In this document: positions 1 through 8,071 of the stretch, piece by piece | Position numbering within the stretch: the first letter of the stretch is position 1 | Layout: every line of letters starts with the position of its first letter | Assembly (NCBI RefSeq): GCF_027924565.1 | Contig: NZ_AP027041.1 | Span: 1,984,001 to 2,048,000 of the forward strand | Length of the DNA: 64,000 bases | Direction: 5' to 3' | Source: Lysobacter auxotrophicus | GTDB lineage: Bacteria; Pseudomonadota; Gammaproteobacteria; Xanthomonadales; Xanthomonadaceae | Translations under genes and position numbers: made by a program | The notes under the pieces: model-generated | Database searches by the model: none | What the model was told of the DNA's origin: nothing | What the model saw: the letters and a program-made list of their open reading frames with translations, nothing else

Positions 1-639
1 CGACAACGCGGGCGACAGCTTCGCCTGCAGGTTCAGCAGGTGGCTGCGGCCGTCGTACCCGGACGGGTTGGTCGCGTTGGCGCGATGGTCGTTCGGGCCA
101 AAGACGCTTTCGACCTGGTCGACGACGCTGTACCAGAGCGTCACTTTTTCCGTCGGCTTAAGCTGCACGGATGCGGCATCGAACGTCTGCTCGTTCTGGC
201 GCCAGCCGACGCCGCCGACGAAGCGCTGGTTGTCCAGGTTGATGCGCTGCCTCCCGAGGATCACGGCCGCCTTCTCACGGTCGTAGCGGACGAGCGCCTG
301 GTTGAACGCGGTGCCGTCCGGGTCGGCGACGACGGCGTACGCGGTCTGGCCGTTGCGCGTGCTGTTGAATCGCTCCGGGCCGAGGTGGCTGACGTTGTCG
401 ACTTCGACCAGGCCCGACCAGCCGGCCACGCGCGCCGTGCGATAGGCGATGCGCGTGCGCAGCGTCTGCGCCTGCGCATTGCGCAGCGCGTTGTCGGGGG
501 CGACGTGCTCGAAGCGGTAGCGCGCGTCGAAGATGAACTTGTCGCCGGTGTCGGCTTCGGCCGCGCCCGCCGCCGAGACGGCGGCGAGCAGCGCGAAGGC
601 GAGCGGCGCGGGAGCGAAGCGGTGTACGTGTTGCGACAT
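1..639 (-). CDS. Alginate-export-family outer-membrane porin (partial, C-terminus beyond window)
   Basis: The 213 visible codons give an N-terminal signal peptide (A/L-rich, ending near AAGAAEA, residues 1-26) followed by alternating amphipathic strands such as FIFDARYRFEHV and ALVRYDREKAAVILGRQRI. This is the pattern of the AlgE-like 'alginate export' porin family, whose members form monomeric outer-membrane beta-barrels for anionic solutes. The C-terminal part lies beyond base 1. It sits 85 bp downstream of the CopD-like gene on the same strand, so both may be transcribed from the FNR-like box at 1250. In a nitrite-reduction locus a role in anion (nitrate/nitrite) passage is a reasonable inference, but the substrate cannot be read from sequence. 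Confidence 0.75.
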   Translation of the reverse strand, partial: MSQHVHRFAPAPLAFALLAAVSAAGAAEADTGDKFIFDARYRFEHVAPDNALRNAQAQTLRTRIAYRTARVAGWSGLVEVDNVSHLGPERFNSTRNGQTAYAVVADPDGTAFNQALVRYDREKAAVILGRQRINLDNQRFVGGVGWRQNEQTFDAASVQLKPTEKVTLWYSVVDQVESVFGPNDHRANATNPSGYDGRSHLLNLQAKLSPALS

Positions 640-724
640 GACGGGGCCTCATCAGGATGAAAGCGGGTTCCCGCGCACGAGCGCACCTCGCGCCGGCGCA
701 GTGGAGGAGAAAGGGAAGGGCGGA

Positions 725-1165
725 TCACCAGGCGAGATGGAATAGCGCCTTCGCCAGCAGGACGATTGCGACGACGTGCGCGAACACGCTCAGGTGCAGC
801 CGGCGCGACGTGCGTCCGGTCAGTCGGCCAAGGCGCCGCAGCCGCATCGCGCAGACGAAGTGCACGAACACGCTGGTCGCCAGCGCGATCTTGATGCACA
901 GCACGACGCCGAATGCCGAGCGCAGCGGATGCACGAGCAACGCGCGGTACTGCCAGGCCAGCGCAATGCCGGCGAGATAGAGCAGCGCCAGCACCCACGG
1001 CATCAGCTGTCGCGCGCGGTGGCCGATGGCGCGTTCGACCTCGGCCATCGCGGCCGGCGGCACCTTGCGTCGCACCGCGTGCATCACCAGCACTTCGAAG
1101 AACACCGTGCCGACGAAGACGAAGGCGCACAGCAGGTGGACGACCAGGATCAGGTAATACGGCAT
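725..1165 (-). CDS. CopD/HemJ-like four-helix membrane protein
   Basis: The 146-residue protein has four predicted membrane helices (about residues 3-25, 50-72, 82-104 and 122-142). Histidines lie in or near the helices (H9, H29, H49, and others in the later helices). The layout resembles CopD-type copper-resistance or HemJ-like b-haem membrane proteins, both of which place paired histidines in a four-helix bundle. It reads away from hemN, with an FNR-like box 85 bp upstream, and precedes the porin on the same strand. A part in copper or haem handling for denitrification is inferred from context only. Confidence 0.6.
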   Translation of the reverse strand: MPYYLILVVHLLCAFVFVGTVFFEVLVMHAVRRKVPPAAMAEVERAIGHRARQLMPWVLALLYLAGIALAWQYRALLVHPLRSAFGVVLCIKIALATSVFVHFVCAMRLRRLGRLTGRTSRRLHLSVFAHVVAIVLLAKALFHLAW

Positions 1166-1249
1166 CGCGCTTCCCCGTTGCGGTCGCGATGCGCCCGGCG
1201 GGCGCGTCCGCGATGGCCGCCAGCATCCGCTCGCCCTGTTCAGCCGGAC

Positions 1250-1263
1250 ATGATCCAGGTCAA
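1250..1263 (-). promoter_or_regulatory. FNR/DNR-type box for the CopD-like/porin unit
   Basis: ATGATCCAGGTCAA fits the TTGAT-N4-RTCAA half-site pattern with one mismatch. Its centre is about 91 bp from the start codon at 1165, which would leave a leader of about 50 nt if it acts as a class II site. The -10 region is not obvious. It is one of two boxes in the divergent hemN/CopD-like intergenic region. Confidence 0.45.
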
Positions 1264-1350
1264 GCCGGAGGCGAACTCCGGGAGATGCGCGCGCGGCGAG
1301 GCCTGTTTTGCGGCCCGGCGGCCGGCGGGGTACAACGCGACGCTTTCCCC

Positions 1351-1364
1351 TTGACTGAAATCAA
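1351..1364 (+). promoter_or_regulatory. FNR/DNR-type box at hemN
   Basis: TTGACTGAAATCAA is a strong match to the FNR consensus. Its centre (1357.5) is 40.5 bp before the hemN ATG. A TACGCT -10-like hexamer lies at 1386-1391, so the transcript may start at the ATG itself. No Shine-Dalgarno sequence is visible. Confidence 0.75.
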
Positions 1365-1397
1365 GGCGCGGTGCGTCGGCGCGGATACGCTGCGTCC

Positions 1398-2795
1398 ATG
1401 GCCACTTCGACCGTCCTCTTCGATCCGCAGCTGCTGGCCCGCTACGACCGCCCGGGGCCGCGCTACACCTCGTACCCGACCGCGCCGCAGTTCCGCGCGG
1501 ATTTCGGCCCGACGCTGTTGCGCGAGGCAGCCGCGCTCACCAACGGCGACCCGATCCCGCGCCCGCTGTCGCTGTACGTGCACGTGCCGTTCTGCACCAG
1601 CCCGTGCTTCTACTGCGGCTGCAACCGCATCATCACGCGCGACAAGGCGCGAGGCGGCGCGTACCTGACGCGGCTCTACCGCGAGATCGGCATGATGTCC
1701 GGCCTGTTCGACCGCGACCGCCAGGTGGTGCAGCTGCACTTCGGCGGCGGCACGCCGAACTTCCTCGGCGCCGATCAGATCGCCGAGGTCGTCGACGTCA
1801 TCGGCAACCACTTCGCCTACGCCGATGCGAACTCGCGCGAGCTGTCGATCGAGCTGGATCCGCGCTTCGTGAGTCCGGACGACATCCGCACGCTGGCGCA
1901 GGCGGGCTTCAACCGCGCGAGCCTGGGCGTGCAGGATTTCGACCCCGTCGTGCAGAAGGCGGTGAACCGCATCCAGAGCGTGGAGGAAACGCTCGCCATC
2001 ATCGACGCCTGCCGCACGCACGGCTTCCGCTCGGTGAACGTGGACCTGATCTACGGCCTGCCGCTGCAGACGCTGGACGGTTTCGACCGCACGCTGGACA
2101 TCGCGCTGCAGGCGCGACCGGACCGCTTCGCCATCTATTCCTACGCGCACCTGCCCAAGCTGTTCCGGCCGCAGCAGCAGATCCGCGCCGAGGACCTGCC
2201 GTCGCCGGAAGCGAAGCTGCAGCTGTTGCAGCGGGCGATCGAGCGCCTGGGCGCCGCCGGCTACGTCTACATCGGCATGGACCACTTCGCGCTGCCCGAG
2301 GACGACCTGGCGCGCGCGCAATCGCGCGGCGACCTGCATCGCAATTTCATGGGCTACACCACGTGCGCCGACAGCGACCTGATCGGCCTGGGCGTGAGCG
2401 CCATCAGCCACATCGGCCCGACGTTCAGCCAGAACCCGCGCGACCTGCCGAGCTGGGAACGCGCCATCGACGAAGGCCGGCTGCCGGTGTGGCGCGGCAT
2501 GAACATGGACGACGACGACCTGGTGCGGGCCGACGTGATCCAGCAGTTGATGTGCCTTGGCGAGATCGACGTAGCACAGACCGAGCGTCGGCACATGATG
2601 GACTTCCGCGACTATTTCGCACACTCTTGGCCGCAGTTGGAATCGCTGGAACGGGACGGCCTGGTGGAACTGTCTTCACGCGCCATACGGGCCACGCCCC
2701 GCGGACGCCTGCTGTTGCGGGTGCTGGCGGCGTGCTTCGACCGTTACCTGGTTCCGCAGGACGGAACCGTGACGCAGTTTTCCAGGACCGTGTGA
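1398..2795 (+). CDS. hemN: Oxygen-independent coproporphyrinogen III dehydrogenase HemN
   Basis: HemN is a cytoplasmic radical-SAM enzyme that oxidatively decarboxylates coproporphyrinogen III to protoporphyrinogen IX without O2. The 465-residue protein has the expected family length. It carries the [4Fe-4S]/SAM motif C66-x3-C70-x2-C73 followed by G-C75, the HemN N-terminal signature YTSYPTAPQF, and the glycine-rich FGGGTP segment. The ATG at 1398 is preferred over the longer frame from 1371 because homologous sequence begins at MATST and a regulatory box lies directly upstream. It is followed 19 bp later by the FNR-type regulator. It would supply haem for anaerobically made cytochromes. Confidence 0.96.
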   Translation: MATSTVLFDPQLLARYDRPGPRYTSYPTAPQFRADFGPTLLREAAALTNGDPIPRPLSLYVHVPFCTSPCFYCGCNRIITRDKARGGAYLTRLYREIGMMSGLFDRDRQVVQLHFGGGTPNFLGADQIAEVVDVIGNHFAYADANSRELSIELDPRFVSPDDIRTLAQAGFNRASLGVQDFDPVVQKAVNRIQSVEETLAIIDACRTHGFRSVNVDLIYGLPLQTLDGFDRTLDIALQARPDRFAIYSYAHLPKLFRPQQQIRAEDLPSPEAKLQLLQRAIERLGAAGYVYIGMDHFALPEDDLARAQSRGDLHRNFMGYTTCADSDLIGLGVSAISHIGPTFSQNPRDLPSWERAIDEGRLPVWRGMNMDDDDLVRADVIQQLMCLGEIDVAQTERRHMMDFRDYFAHSWPQLESLERDGLVELSSRAIRATPRGRLLLRVLAACFDRYLVPQDGTVTQFSRTV

Positions 2796-2814
2796 CGTCG
2801 CGATCGGGCAGGGC

Positions 2815-3570
2815 ATGAGTTCCGGGATCGTTTTTCCACGCACCGATTCATCGATCATCGCCGACGACGGCGACTCGCTGACCTTCTGTTCCACCTGCGC
2901 GTTCTCGCAGGCGTGCCTGTCCGAAGGCATGGACAAGAGCGCGCTGATGGACCTGCACGTGCTGGTCGAGCACGTCGGCCCGCTGCACGCGGGCGAACAC
3001 GTGTTCCGCGAAGGCGACGCGTTCGGCGCGATCGCCGCGGTGCGCGCAGGCACGGTGAAGACCTACATGCTCGATTCGGACGGACGCGAGCAGGTGCTCG
3101 GGTTCCATCTGCCGGGCGAGGTGATCGGGCTCAACGCCGTGCACGACGACCGCTATCCGTGCAACGCGGTGGCGCTCGACACGGTGATGCTGTGCCGGTT
3201 CTCGTTCCCGCGCATCGCGATGCTCGCCACGCGGCTGCCGAACCTGCAGCGTCACCTGTTCCGGCTGATGAGCCGCGACATCGGCGTGGCGTCGCTGTTC
3301 GCCGGCGATCATTCCGCCGACGAGCGCATGGCGGCCTTCCTGATCGGTTTCTCGCGCCGCCTCGCGCAGCGCGGGTTTTCGCCCAGGCGCTTCCAGCTCA
3401 CGATGTCGCGCACCGACATCGCCAACTACCTGCGCCAGGCGCCGGAAACCGTGAGCCGCGTGCTGCGCCGGTTCGAGCGCGACGGCCTGGTGTCCATCAA
3501 GCAGCGGGACGTCGAGATCCTCGACATGGCGCGGCTTGAGGCGATCGCGCTGACCGTGCTGCGGCACTGA
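2815..3570 (+). CDS. fnr: FNR/ANR-type oxygen-sensing transcription regulator
   Basis: This 251-residue CRP/FNR protein keeps the FNR cluster cysteines: C25-x2-C28-x5-C34 plus central C116, as in E. coli FNR (C20, C23, C29, C122). It should therefore bind an O2-labile [4Fe-4S] cluster. An effector beta-roll occupies roughly residues 45-150. The C-terminal helix-turn-helix contains PETVSRVLRRF, with the E-xx-SR residues that read TTGAT half-sites. It lies 19 bp after hemN, probably in the same transcript. The eight FNR-like boxes in the window are its natural targets. No separate haem-based NO sensor (DNR/NnrR) is encoded here. Confidence 0.93.
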   Translation: MSSGIVFPRTDSSIIADDGDSLTFCSTCAFSQACLSEGMDKSALMDLHVLVEHVGPLHAGEHVFREGDAFGAIAAVRAGTVKTYMLDSDGREQVLGFHLPGEVIGLNAVHDDRYPCNAVALDTVMLCRFSFPRIAMLATRLPNLQRHLFRLMSRDIGVASLFAGDHSADERMAAFLIGFSRRLAQRGFSPRRFQLTMSRTDIANYLRQAPETVSRVLRRFERDGLVSIKQRDVEILDMARLEAIALTVLRH

Positions 3571-3722
3571 CCCGGGTGCGGCCTCCGGCCTTGCCCGGGC
3601 TACAAAAGCGGCGGCTGACAGGGCGGTTGTAGCCCGGGTAAGCGAAGCGCACCCGGGGCCCATCAAGGTTTCCAGTCGACGCGACGTGGTCCCGGGTCCG
3701 GCCTCCGACCTTACCCGGGCTA
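3571..3722. repeat. Three copies of a CCCGGG-flanked dispersed repeat
   Basis: Copies lie at 3571-3602 and 3690-3722 (one orientation) and at 3630-3658 (opposite orientation). The core is TAGCCCGGGTAAGCGAAGC followed by GCACCCGGGG, so each copy can fold as a CCCGGG hairpin. Further copies are at 54971-54996 and 62108-62136. It follows the regulator stop directly and may help end transcription. This is a dispersed intergenic repeat, not a gene. Confidence 0.75.
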
Positions 3723-3777
3723 CGAAAGCGGCCGTCCCGCTCCGATTTCCGCCGACTGCGAAACATTCGCATTGCAC

Positions 3778-3791
3778 TTGACCTGTGTCAT
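3778..3791 (+). promoter_or_regulatory. FNR/DNR-type box at norZ
   Basis: TTGACCTGTGTCAT has dyad arms TTGAC/GTCA. Its centre is 62 bp before the norZ ATG. A class II start near 3826 leaves a leader of about 21 nt that contains the GGAG ribosome site. Confidence 0.7.
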
Positions 3792-3846
3792 GTCGTACGC
3801 GGGCACCCCGGCCCGAACATGCCTTCGTTTTCAACGGAGTGCTGAC

Positions 3847-6120
3847 ATGAATTCGACCCGAAAGTTGTGGGTGGGGCTGGCGACCCTGCTCATCGCTTCG
3901 TTCGCCGTCCTGCTATGGGTCGGCAGCGAAATCCACCGACAGTCGCCACCGATGCCCGAGCGGGTGGTCGGGCCGCATGACGAGCTGATCTTCACCCGCA
4001 GCGACATCGAAACCGGCCGCCAGGTGTGGCAGTCGATCGGTGGCCAGCAGCTGGGCTCCATCTGGGGCCACGGCGGCTACGTCGCACCGGACTGGAGCGC
4101 CGACTGGCTGCATCGCGAAGCCGAGGCCGTCATGGACGTCTGGGCGAAGCGCGAGGCGGGCGTCGACAGCTACAAGAAGCTGCCGGCCGACGTGCGCGCG
4201 TCGTATCAGGCCCGCGTGCAGGCGTTGATGCGGCCCAATACGTACGAGGAAGGCAGCGGCACGATCCGCCTGGATGCCGACCGCGTCGCGGCCATCGCCA
4301 ACGTCGCGCAGCACTACACCAGCCTGTTCGGCAACGATCCGGCGACCGCTGAACTGCGCGAAGCCTATGCGATGCGCAACGACACGGTTCCCGAGGCCGA
4401 ACATCGCCGCAAGCTGACCGCGTTCTACTGGTGGACCTCGTGGGCGGCGGTGACGCAGCGCCCGGGTTCGGACATCACCTACACGGCGAACTGGCCGGCG
4501 GACGAGCTGGTCGGCAACAAGCCCACCACCGGCGCGTTCGTGTGGACGGTCTTCAGCGTGCTGTTCCTGATCGCCGGCATCGCGCTGCTGGGCTGGCACT
4601 ACGCGGTGAACCACGGCGAGGAGATCGCGCCGAGCCTGCCCAGGACCGACCCGCTGGCGTCCATCAAGGTCACGCCGTCGATGAAGGCCACCGCCAAGTA
4701 CTTCTGGGTGGTGATCGCGCTGTTCCTCACGCAGATCCTGCTGGGCGCGATCACCGCCCACTACCAGGTCGAAGGCCAGCAGGCCTACGGCTTCGCGCTC
4801 GCCGACGTGCTGCCGTACGCATTGACGCGCACCTGGCACACGCAGCTGGCGGTGTTGTGGATCGCCACCGCGTGGCTCGGCATGGGCCTGTACATCGGGC
4901 CGGCGATTTCGGGCCATGAGCCGAAATTCCAGCGCCTGGGCGTCAACCTGCTGTGGGTGTGCCTGCTGGTCATCGTGGTCGGCGCATTCGCCGGACAGTG
5001 GCTCGCCGTGATGCAGAAGCTCGGGCTGGAACGCAATTTCTGGTTCGGCCACCAGGGCTGGGAATACGTCGACCTGGGCCGTTTCTGGCAGTGGTTCCTC
5101 TTCATCGGGCTCGGGCTGTGGCTGACGCTGGTGGGCCGCTCGCTGTGGCCGGCGATCCGCAATGGCGGCGAGTCGCGTTCCATCGTGGTCCTGCTGTTCC
5201 TGTCCACCGTCGCCATCGGCCTGTTCTACGCGGCCGGCCTGATGTGGGGCGAGCACACCTCGCTGTCGATGGTCGAGTACTGGCGCTGGTGGGTCGTGCA
5301 CCTGTGGGTGGAAGGCTTCTTCGAGGTCTTCGCGGTCGCGGTGATGTCCTTCCTGTTCACGCGCCTGGGCCTGCTGCAGGTGAAGACGGCGACCATCGCG
5401 GTGCTGTTCGCGACCATCGTCTTCATGGCCGGCGGCGTGCTCGGCACGCTGCACCATCTGTACTTCACCGGCACGCCGACGGCGGTCATCGCGCTGGGTG
5501 CGAGCTTCTCCGCGCTGGAAGTGGTGCCGCTGGCCTACGTCGGCTTCGAGGCCTACCACAGCTACAAGATGGGCAAGGCGACGCCGTGGATGCAGCGTTA
5601 CCGCTGGCCGATCATGTTCTTCATCGCGGTGGCGTTCTGGAACCTGGTGGGCGCCGGCCTGTTCGGCTTCCTGATCAACCCGCCGCTGTCGCTGTACTAC
5701 ATGCAGGGCCTGAACCTCACCGCGACGCACGGCCACACCGCGCTGTTCGGCGTGTACGGCATGCTCGGCATCGGCCTGATGCTGTTCTGCCTGCGCGGCC
5801 TGAAACCCGACGTCGAGTGGAACGAAAAGGTGCTGCGCACCAGCTTCTGGGCACTGAACATCGGCCTGAGCGGCATGGCCGCCTTCACGCTGCTTCCGCT
5901 GGGCATCCTGCAACTCAACGCCGCGCTCAAGCACGGTTACTGGTACGCGCGCTCGGCGGAGTTCATGCAGCAGCCGATCGTCGACCTGCTGGTGTGGATG
6001 CGCGTTCCGGCGGACACGATCTTCAGCGTCGGCGCCCTCGCGCTGGCCTGGTTCGTCTTCCGCCTCTGGGTGGCGCCGCGGCGAGTGGCGGCCAACGCGG
6101 CGGAGCCGGTCCGGGCCTGA
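3847..6120 (+). CDS. norZ: Quinol-dependent nitric oxide reductase NorZ (qNor)
   Basis: NorZ reduces two NO to N2O at a haem b3/FeB centre in the inner membrane, taking electrons directly from quinol. The 757-residue protein matches qNor length. It has one N-terminal helix (residues 10-30), a periplasmic domain like a fused NorC without haem c (about 40-230), then about 12 helices of the heme-copper superfamily core with membrane histidines, for example in WHTQLAVLW and LHHLYFTGTP. The start at 3847 follows GGAG and removes 25 non-homologous residues. It is monocistronic, with its own FNR-like box and a strong terminator at 6145. No norCB is present, so this is the NO sink for NirK. Confidence 0.96.
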   Translation: MNSTRKLWVGLATLLIASFAVLLWVGSEIHRQSPPMPERVVGPHDELIFTRSDIETGRQVWQSIGGQQLGSIWGHGGYVAPDWSADWLHREAEAVMDVWAKREAGVDSYKKLPADVRASYQARVQALMRPNTYEEGSGTIRLDADRVAAIANVAQHYTSLFGNDPATAELREAYAMRNDTVPEAEHRRKLTAFYWWTSWAAVTQRPGSDITYTANWPADELVGNKPTTGAFVWTVFSVLFLIAGIALLGWHYAVNHGEEIAPSLPRTDPLASIKVTPSMKATAKYFWVVIALFLTQILLGAITAHYQVEGQQAYGFALADVLPYALTRTWHTQLAVLWIATAWLGMGLYIGPAISGHEPKFQRLGVNLLWVCLLVIVVGAFAGQWLAVMQKLGLERNFWFGHQGWEYVDLGRFWQWFLFIGLGLWLTLVGRSLWPAIRNGGESRSIVVLLFLSTVAIGLFYAAGLMWGEHTSLSMVEYWRWWVVHLWVEGFFEVFAVAVMSFLFTRLGLLQVKTATIAVLFATIVFMAGGVLGTLHHLYFTGTPTAVIALGASFSALEVVPLAYVGFEAYHSYKMGKATPWMQRYRWPIMFFIAVAFWNLVGAGLFGFLINPPLSLYYMQGLNLTATHGHTALFGVYGMLGIGLMLFCLRGLKPDVEWNEKVLRTSFWALNIGLSGMAAFTLLPLGILQLNAALKHGYWYARSAEFMQQPIVDLLVWMRVPADTIFSVGALALAWFVFRLWVAPRRVAANAAEPVRA

Positions 6121-6144
6121 CCCCGGAAGGGTTTCATCGCTTTC

Positions 6145-6174
6145 GCCCGGCCGGGTTCGGCCGGGCTTTTTTTT
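6145..6174 (+). terminator. Rho-independent terminator after norZ
   Basis: A perfect 8-bp stem GCCCGGCC/GGCCGGGC with a 6-nt loop is followed by eight T residues (6167-6174). It lies 25 bp after the norZ stop. Confidence 0.93.
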
Positions 6175-6378
6175 GGGGGGGGCCTCTCCCGGCGGGAGAG
6201 TTGGGGTGAGGGGCAACGCAGGGACAGCGCCGCCCTGCCGTTGCATCGCCAAACCGCGCTGGTGCCTTTCGCGCGCCCAGGAGCAGGTGGCTCTCCAGCT
6301 TCCGCTGGAATGGCAAATACGTGACAGCCCGGATCCCGGCCTTCGCCGGGATGACGGTTCCTCCGATGACGCATCCGC
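6175..6378. repeat. Intergenic repeat remnants between norZ and nnrS
   Basis: No gene is seen. Positions 6182-6215 hold a CTCTCCCGGCGGGAGAG palindrome with adjoining GGGGTGAGGGGC. Positions 6321-6360 hold the motif GTGACAGCC..GGATCCCGGC..GCCGGGATGACGG, whose relatives recur at 61988-62335. Both look like dispersed palindromic repeats of high-GC Proteobacteria. Confidence 0.6.
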
Positions 6379-6392
6379 CTGATCTGCGTCAA
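6379..6392 (+). promoter_or_regulatory. FNR/DNR-type box at nnrS
   Basis: CTGATCTGCGTCAA differs from TTGAT-N4-GTCAA at one position. Its centre is exactly 41.5 bp before the A of the nnrS ATG. A GACACT -10-like hexamer lies at 6415-6420, so transcription may begin at the ATG. Confidence 0.65.
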
Positions 6393-6426
6393 GGCGAACG
6401 CGGATCGCCGCGCCGACACTCCCCCC

Positions 6427-7656
6427 ATGCTCCAGAAAACCGCCGACACCTCGCTGTCTCCCCGCCGGCTCGCGCATGCGCCGCACCGCCTGATGTTCTT
6501 CATCGGCGCGGGCAACGTGCTGCTGGCGATGCTCTGGTGGGCGCTGTGGCTGGTGTCCACGCGATGGCCCGATGCCTTCGCCCTGGCGCCGCCGCCGGTG
6601 CCGGCGGGCTGGCTGCACGCGTTCGTGATGCAGTACCTCGTGCTGCCGAGTTTCATCTTCGGCTTCCTGCTCACCACGTTTCCGCGCTGGATGGGGCTGC
6701 CGGACCTGTCTCGGTGGCATTACCTGCCGGTCGGCGCGGGGTTGATGGGCGGGCAACTGGCGACCCTGGTCGGCGCGTGCGGCTGGGAAGTCGGCTTCTT
6801 CGTCGGTCTGTTGATGGCCGCGGCGGGGTGGACCGCCGGCGTGGTGATCCTGGGTACTCAACTGACGAGGGAAAAAGGCACGACGTGGCACGCGCGCTCG
6901 TGCTTCGCCGCGCTGCTGCTGGGCTGGATCGGGCTGCTGTCGTTCGTCGCGTTCGTGCTTGGCGCCTCGCCGATGTGGGCGATGGCGAGCATCAAGCTCG
7001 GCACCGTCGGGCTGTTGCTGCCGGTGTACGTGACGGTCGCGCACCGGATGTTCCCGTTCTTCGCCGGCAACGCGGTGCCGGGCTACAAGCCGTGGCGCCC
7101 GATGGCGTGGCTGGCGATCGTGTGGGCGCTGCTGCTGGCGCACCTCGTGCTGGAACTCACGCACGCGTACGCGTGGCTGTGGCTCGCCGACGTCCCGCTG
7201 CTCGGCGCAAGCGCCTTCGCGCTGTGGCGCTGGTGGCCGCGCGGCCGCATGCCGGGGCTGCTGGCGGTGCTGTTCATCGGCACCGCATGGCTGCCGATCA
7301 CCTTCGCCCTGTATTCGGCGCAGAGCGTGCTGTACGCGACGACGGGCGTGTTCGAACTCGGGCGCGCGCCGGCGCACGCCATGTTCATCGGCTTCTTCGG
7401 CAGCCTGCTGGTGGCGATGGTCACGCGCGTGACGCAGGGGCACTCGGGCCGGCCGCTGGTGATGCCGCCGGTGGCGTGGTTCGCCTTCGTCGCGGTGCAG
7501 GGGGTGGCGGCGATGCGCGTCGTCGCCGAACTCGCGCCGGATGCCTACGCATGGCACGTCGCGGCGGCGATCGGCTGGCTCGTGGCCTTCGTCCCGTGGG
7601 TTGCGCGGCTGGGCCGCATCTACCTGGCGCCGCGCGCCGACGGCAAGCCGGGCTGA
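6427..7656 (+). CDS. nnrS: NnrS family haem/copper membrane protein
   Basis: NnrS proteins are polytopic haem- and copper-containing membrane proteins linked to tolerance of nitric oxide and to denitrification. The 409-residue protein has about 12 hydrophobic helices. It shows family-typical segments: APHRLMFFIGAGN near the N-terminus, TTFPRWM, VAHRMFPFFAGNAVPGY and PAHAMFIGFFGS. It heads an operon of nnrS, sirB2-like, a 43-aa ORF, DUF2249 and a membrane protein, with gaps of 10 bp or less and overlaps. There is no Shine-Dalgarno sequence in front of the ATG. An FNR-like box sits at -41.5. Confidence 0.93.
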   Translation: MLQKTADTSLSPRRLAHAPHRLMFFIGAGNVLLAMLWWALWLVSTRWPDAFALAPPPVPAGWLHAFVMQYLVLPSFIFGFLLTTFPRWMGLPDLSRWHYLPVGAGLMGGQLATLVGACGWEVGFFVGLLMAAAGWTAGVVILGTQLTREKGTTWHARSCFAALLLGWIGLLSFVAFVLGASPMWAMASIKLGTVGLLLPVYVTVAHRMFPFFAGNAVPGYKPWRPMAWLAIVWALLLAHLVLELTHAYAWLWLADVPLLGASAFALWRWWPRGRMPGLLAVLFIGTAWLPITFALYSAQSVLYATTGVFELGRAPAHAMFIGFFGSLLVAMVTRVTQGHSGRPLVMPPVAWFAFVAVQGVAAMRVVAELAPDAYAWHVAAAIGWLVAFVPWVARLGRIYLAPRADGKPG

Positions 7657-7666
7657 GGACGCTGCG

Positions 7667-8062
7667 ATGATCGAGTTCTATCCGCAGATCAAGCTGGTGC
7701 ACATCGCGGCGATCGCGTGCAGCGGCGCGCTGTTCTTCCTGCGCGGCGCCTCCGCGCTGGCGGGCATGCGCTGGCCGATGGCCGCGCCGGTGCGCTACCT
7801 CAGCTACACCATCGACACCGTGCTGCTCACCGCCGCGATGATGCTGCTGACCATCCTGCCGGGCGCGTTGTTCGCCAACGGCTGGCTGCTGGTGAAGGTG
7901 GCGCTGGTGGTCGCCTACGTCGTGCTCGGCATCCTCGCGATGCGGTCGCGGCGCACCGGTATGCGCGTCGCGATGTTCGTCCTGGCGTTGCTGACGTACG
8001 CGCAGATCTATGCGATCGCGCGTGCGCACCATCCGCTGGGCGCGCTGTATTTGTGGACATGA
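7667..8062 (+). CDS. SirB2-family small membrane protein
   Basis: The 131-residue protein has four helices. It shows the SirB2-family features of an N-terminal YPQIKLVHIAAIACSG segment, a central SYTIDTVLLTAAMML helix and WLLVKVALVVAYVVLGI. Biochemical function of the family is unknown; the name comes from a Salmonella invasion-regulation screen. It starts at the ATG 10 bp after nnrS; longer frames read into nnrS. Conserved histidines (H13, H122, H123) could bind a metal or haem, which is inference. Its position links it to NO/haem membrane chemistry rather than to virulence. Confidence 0.8.
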   Translation: MIEFYPQIKLVHIAAIACSGALFFLRGASALAGMRWPMAAPVRYLSYTIDTVLLTAAMMLLTILPGALFANGWLLVKVALVVAYVVLGILAMRSRRTGMRVAMFVLALLTYAQIYAIARAHHPLGALYLWT

Positions 8063-8071
8063 GAAACCGCC

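Noticed and set aside
1371-1397. A longer HemN start
   Set aside because: Homology begins at 1398 and the added residues are not conserved; the promoter geometry also fits 1398.
3772-3846. A longer NorZ start adding 25 residues
   Set aside because: It would place the coding sequence over the FNR box and promoter; the ATG at 3847 has a GGAG site and starts the family sequence.
3913-7557. A 1214-codon open frame on the minus strand opposite norZ and nnrS
   Set aside because: It is antisense to two well-supported genes, rich in R, H, Q and A, and typical of spurious frames in 70 % GC DNA.
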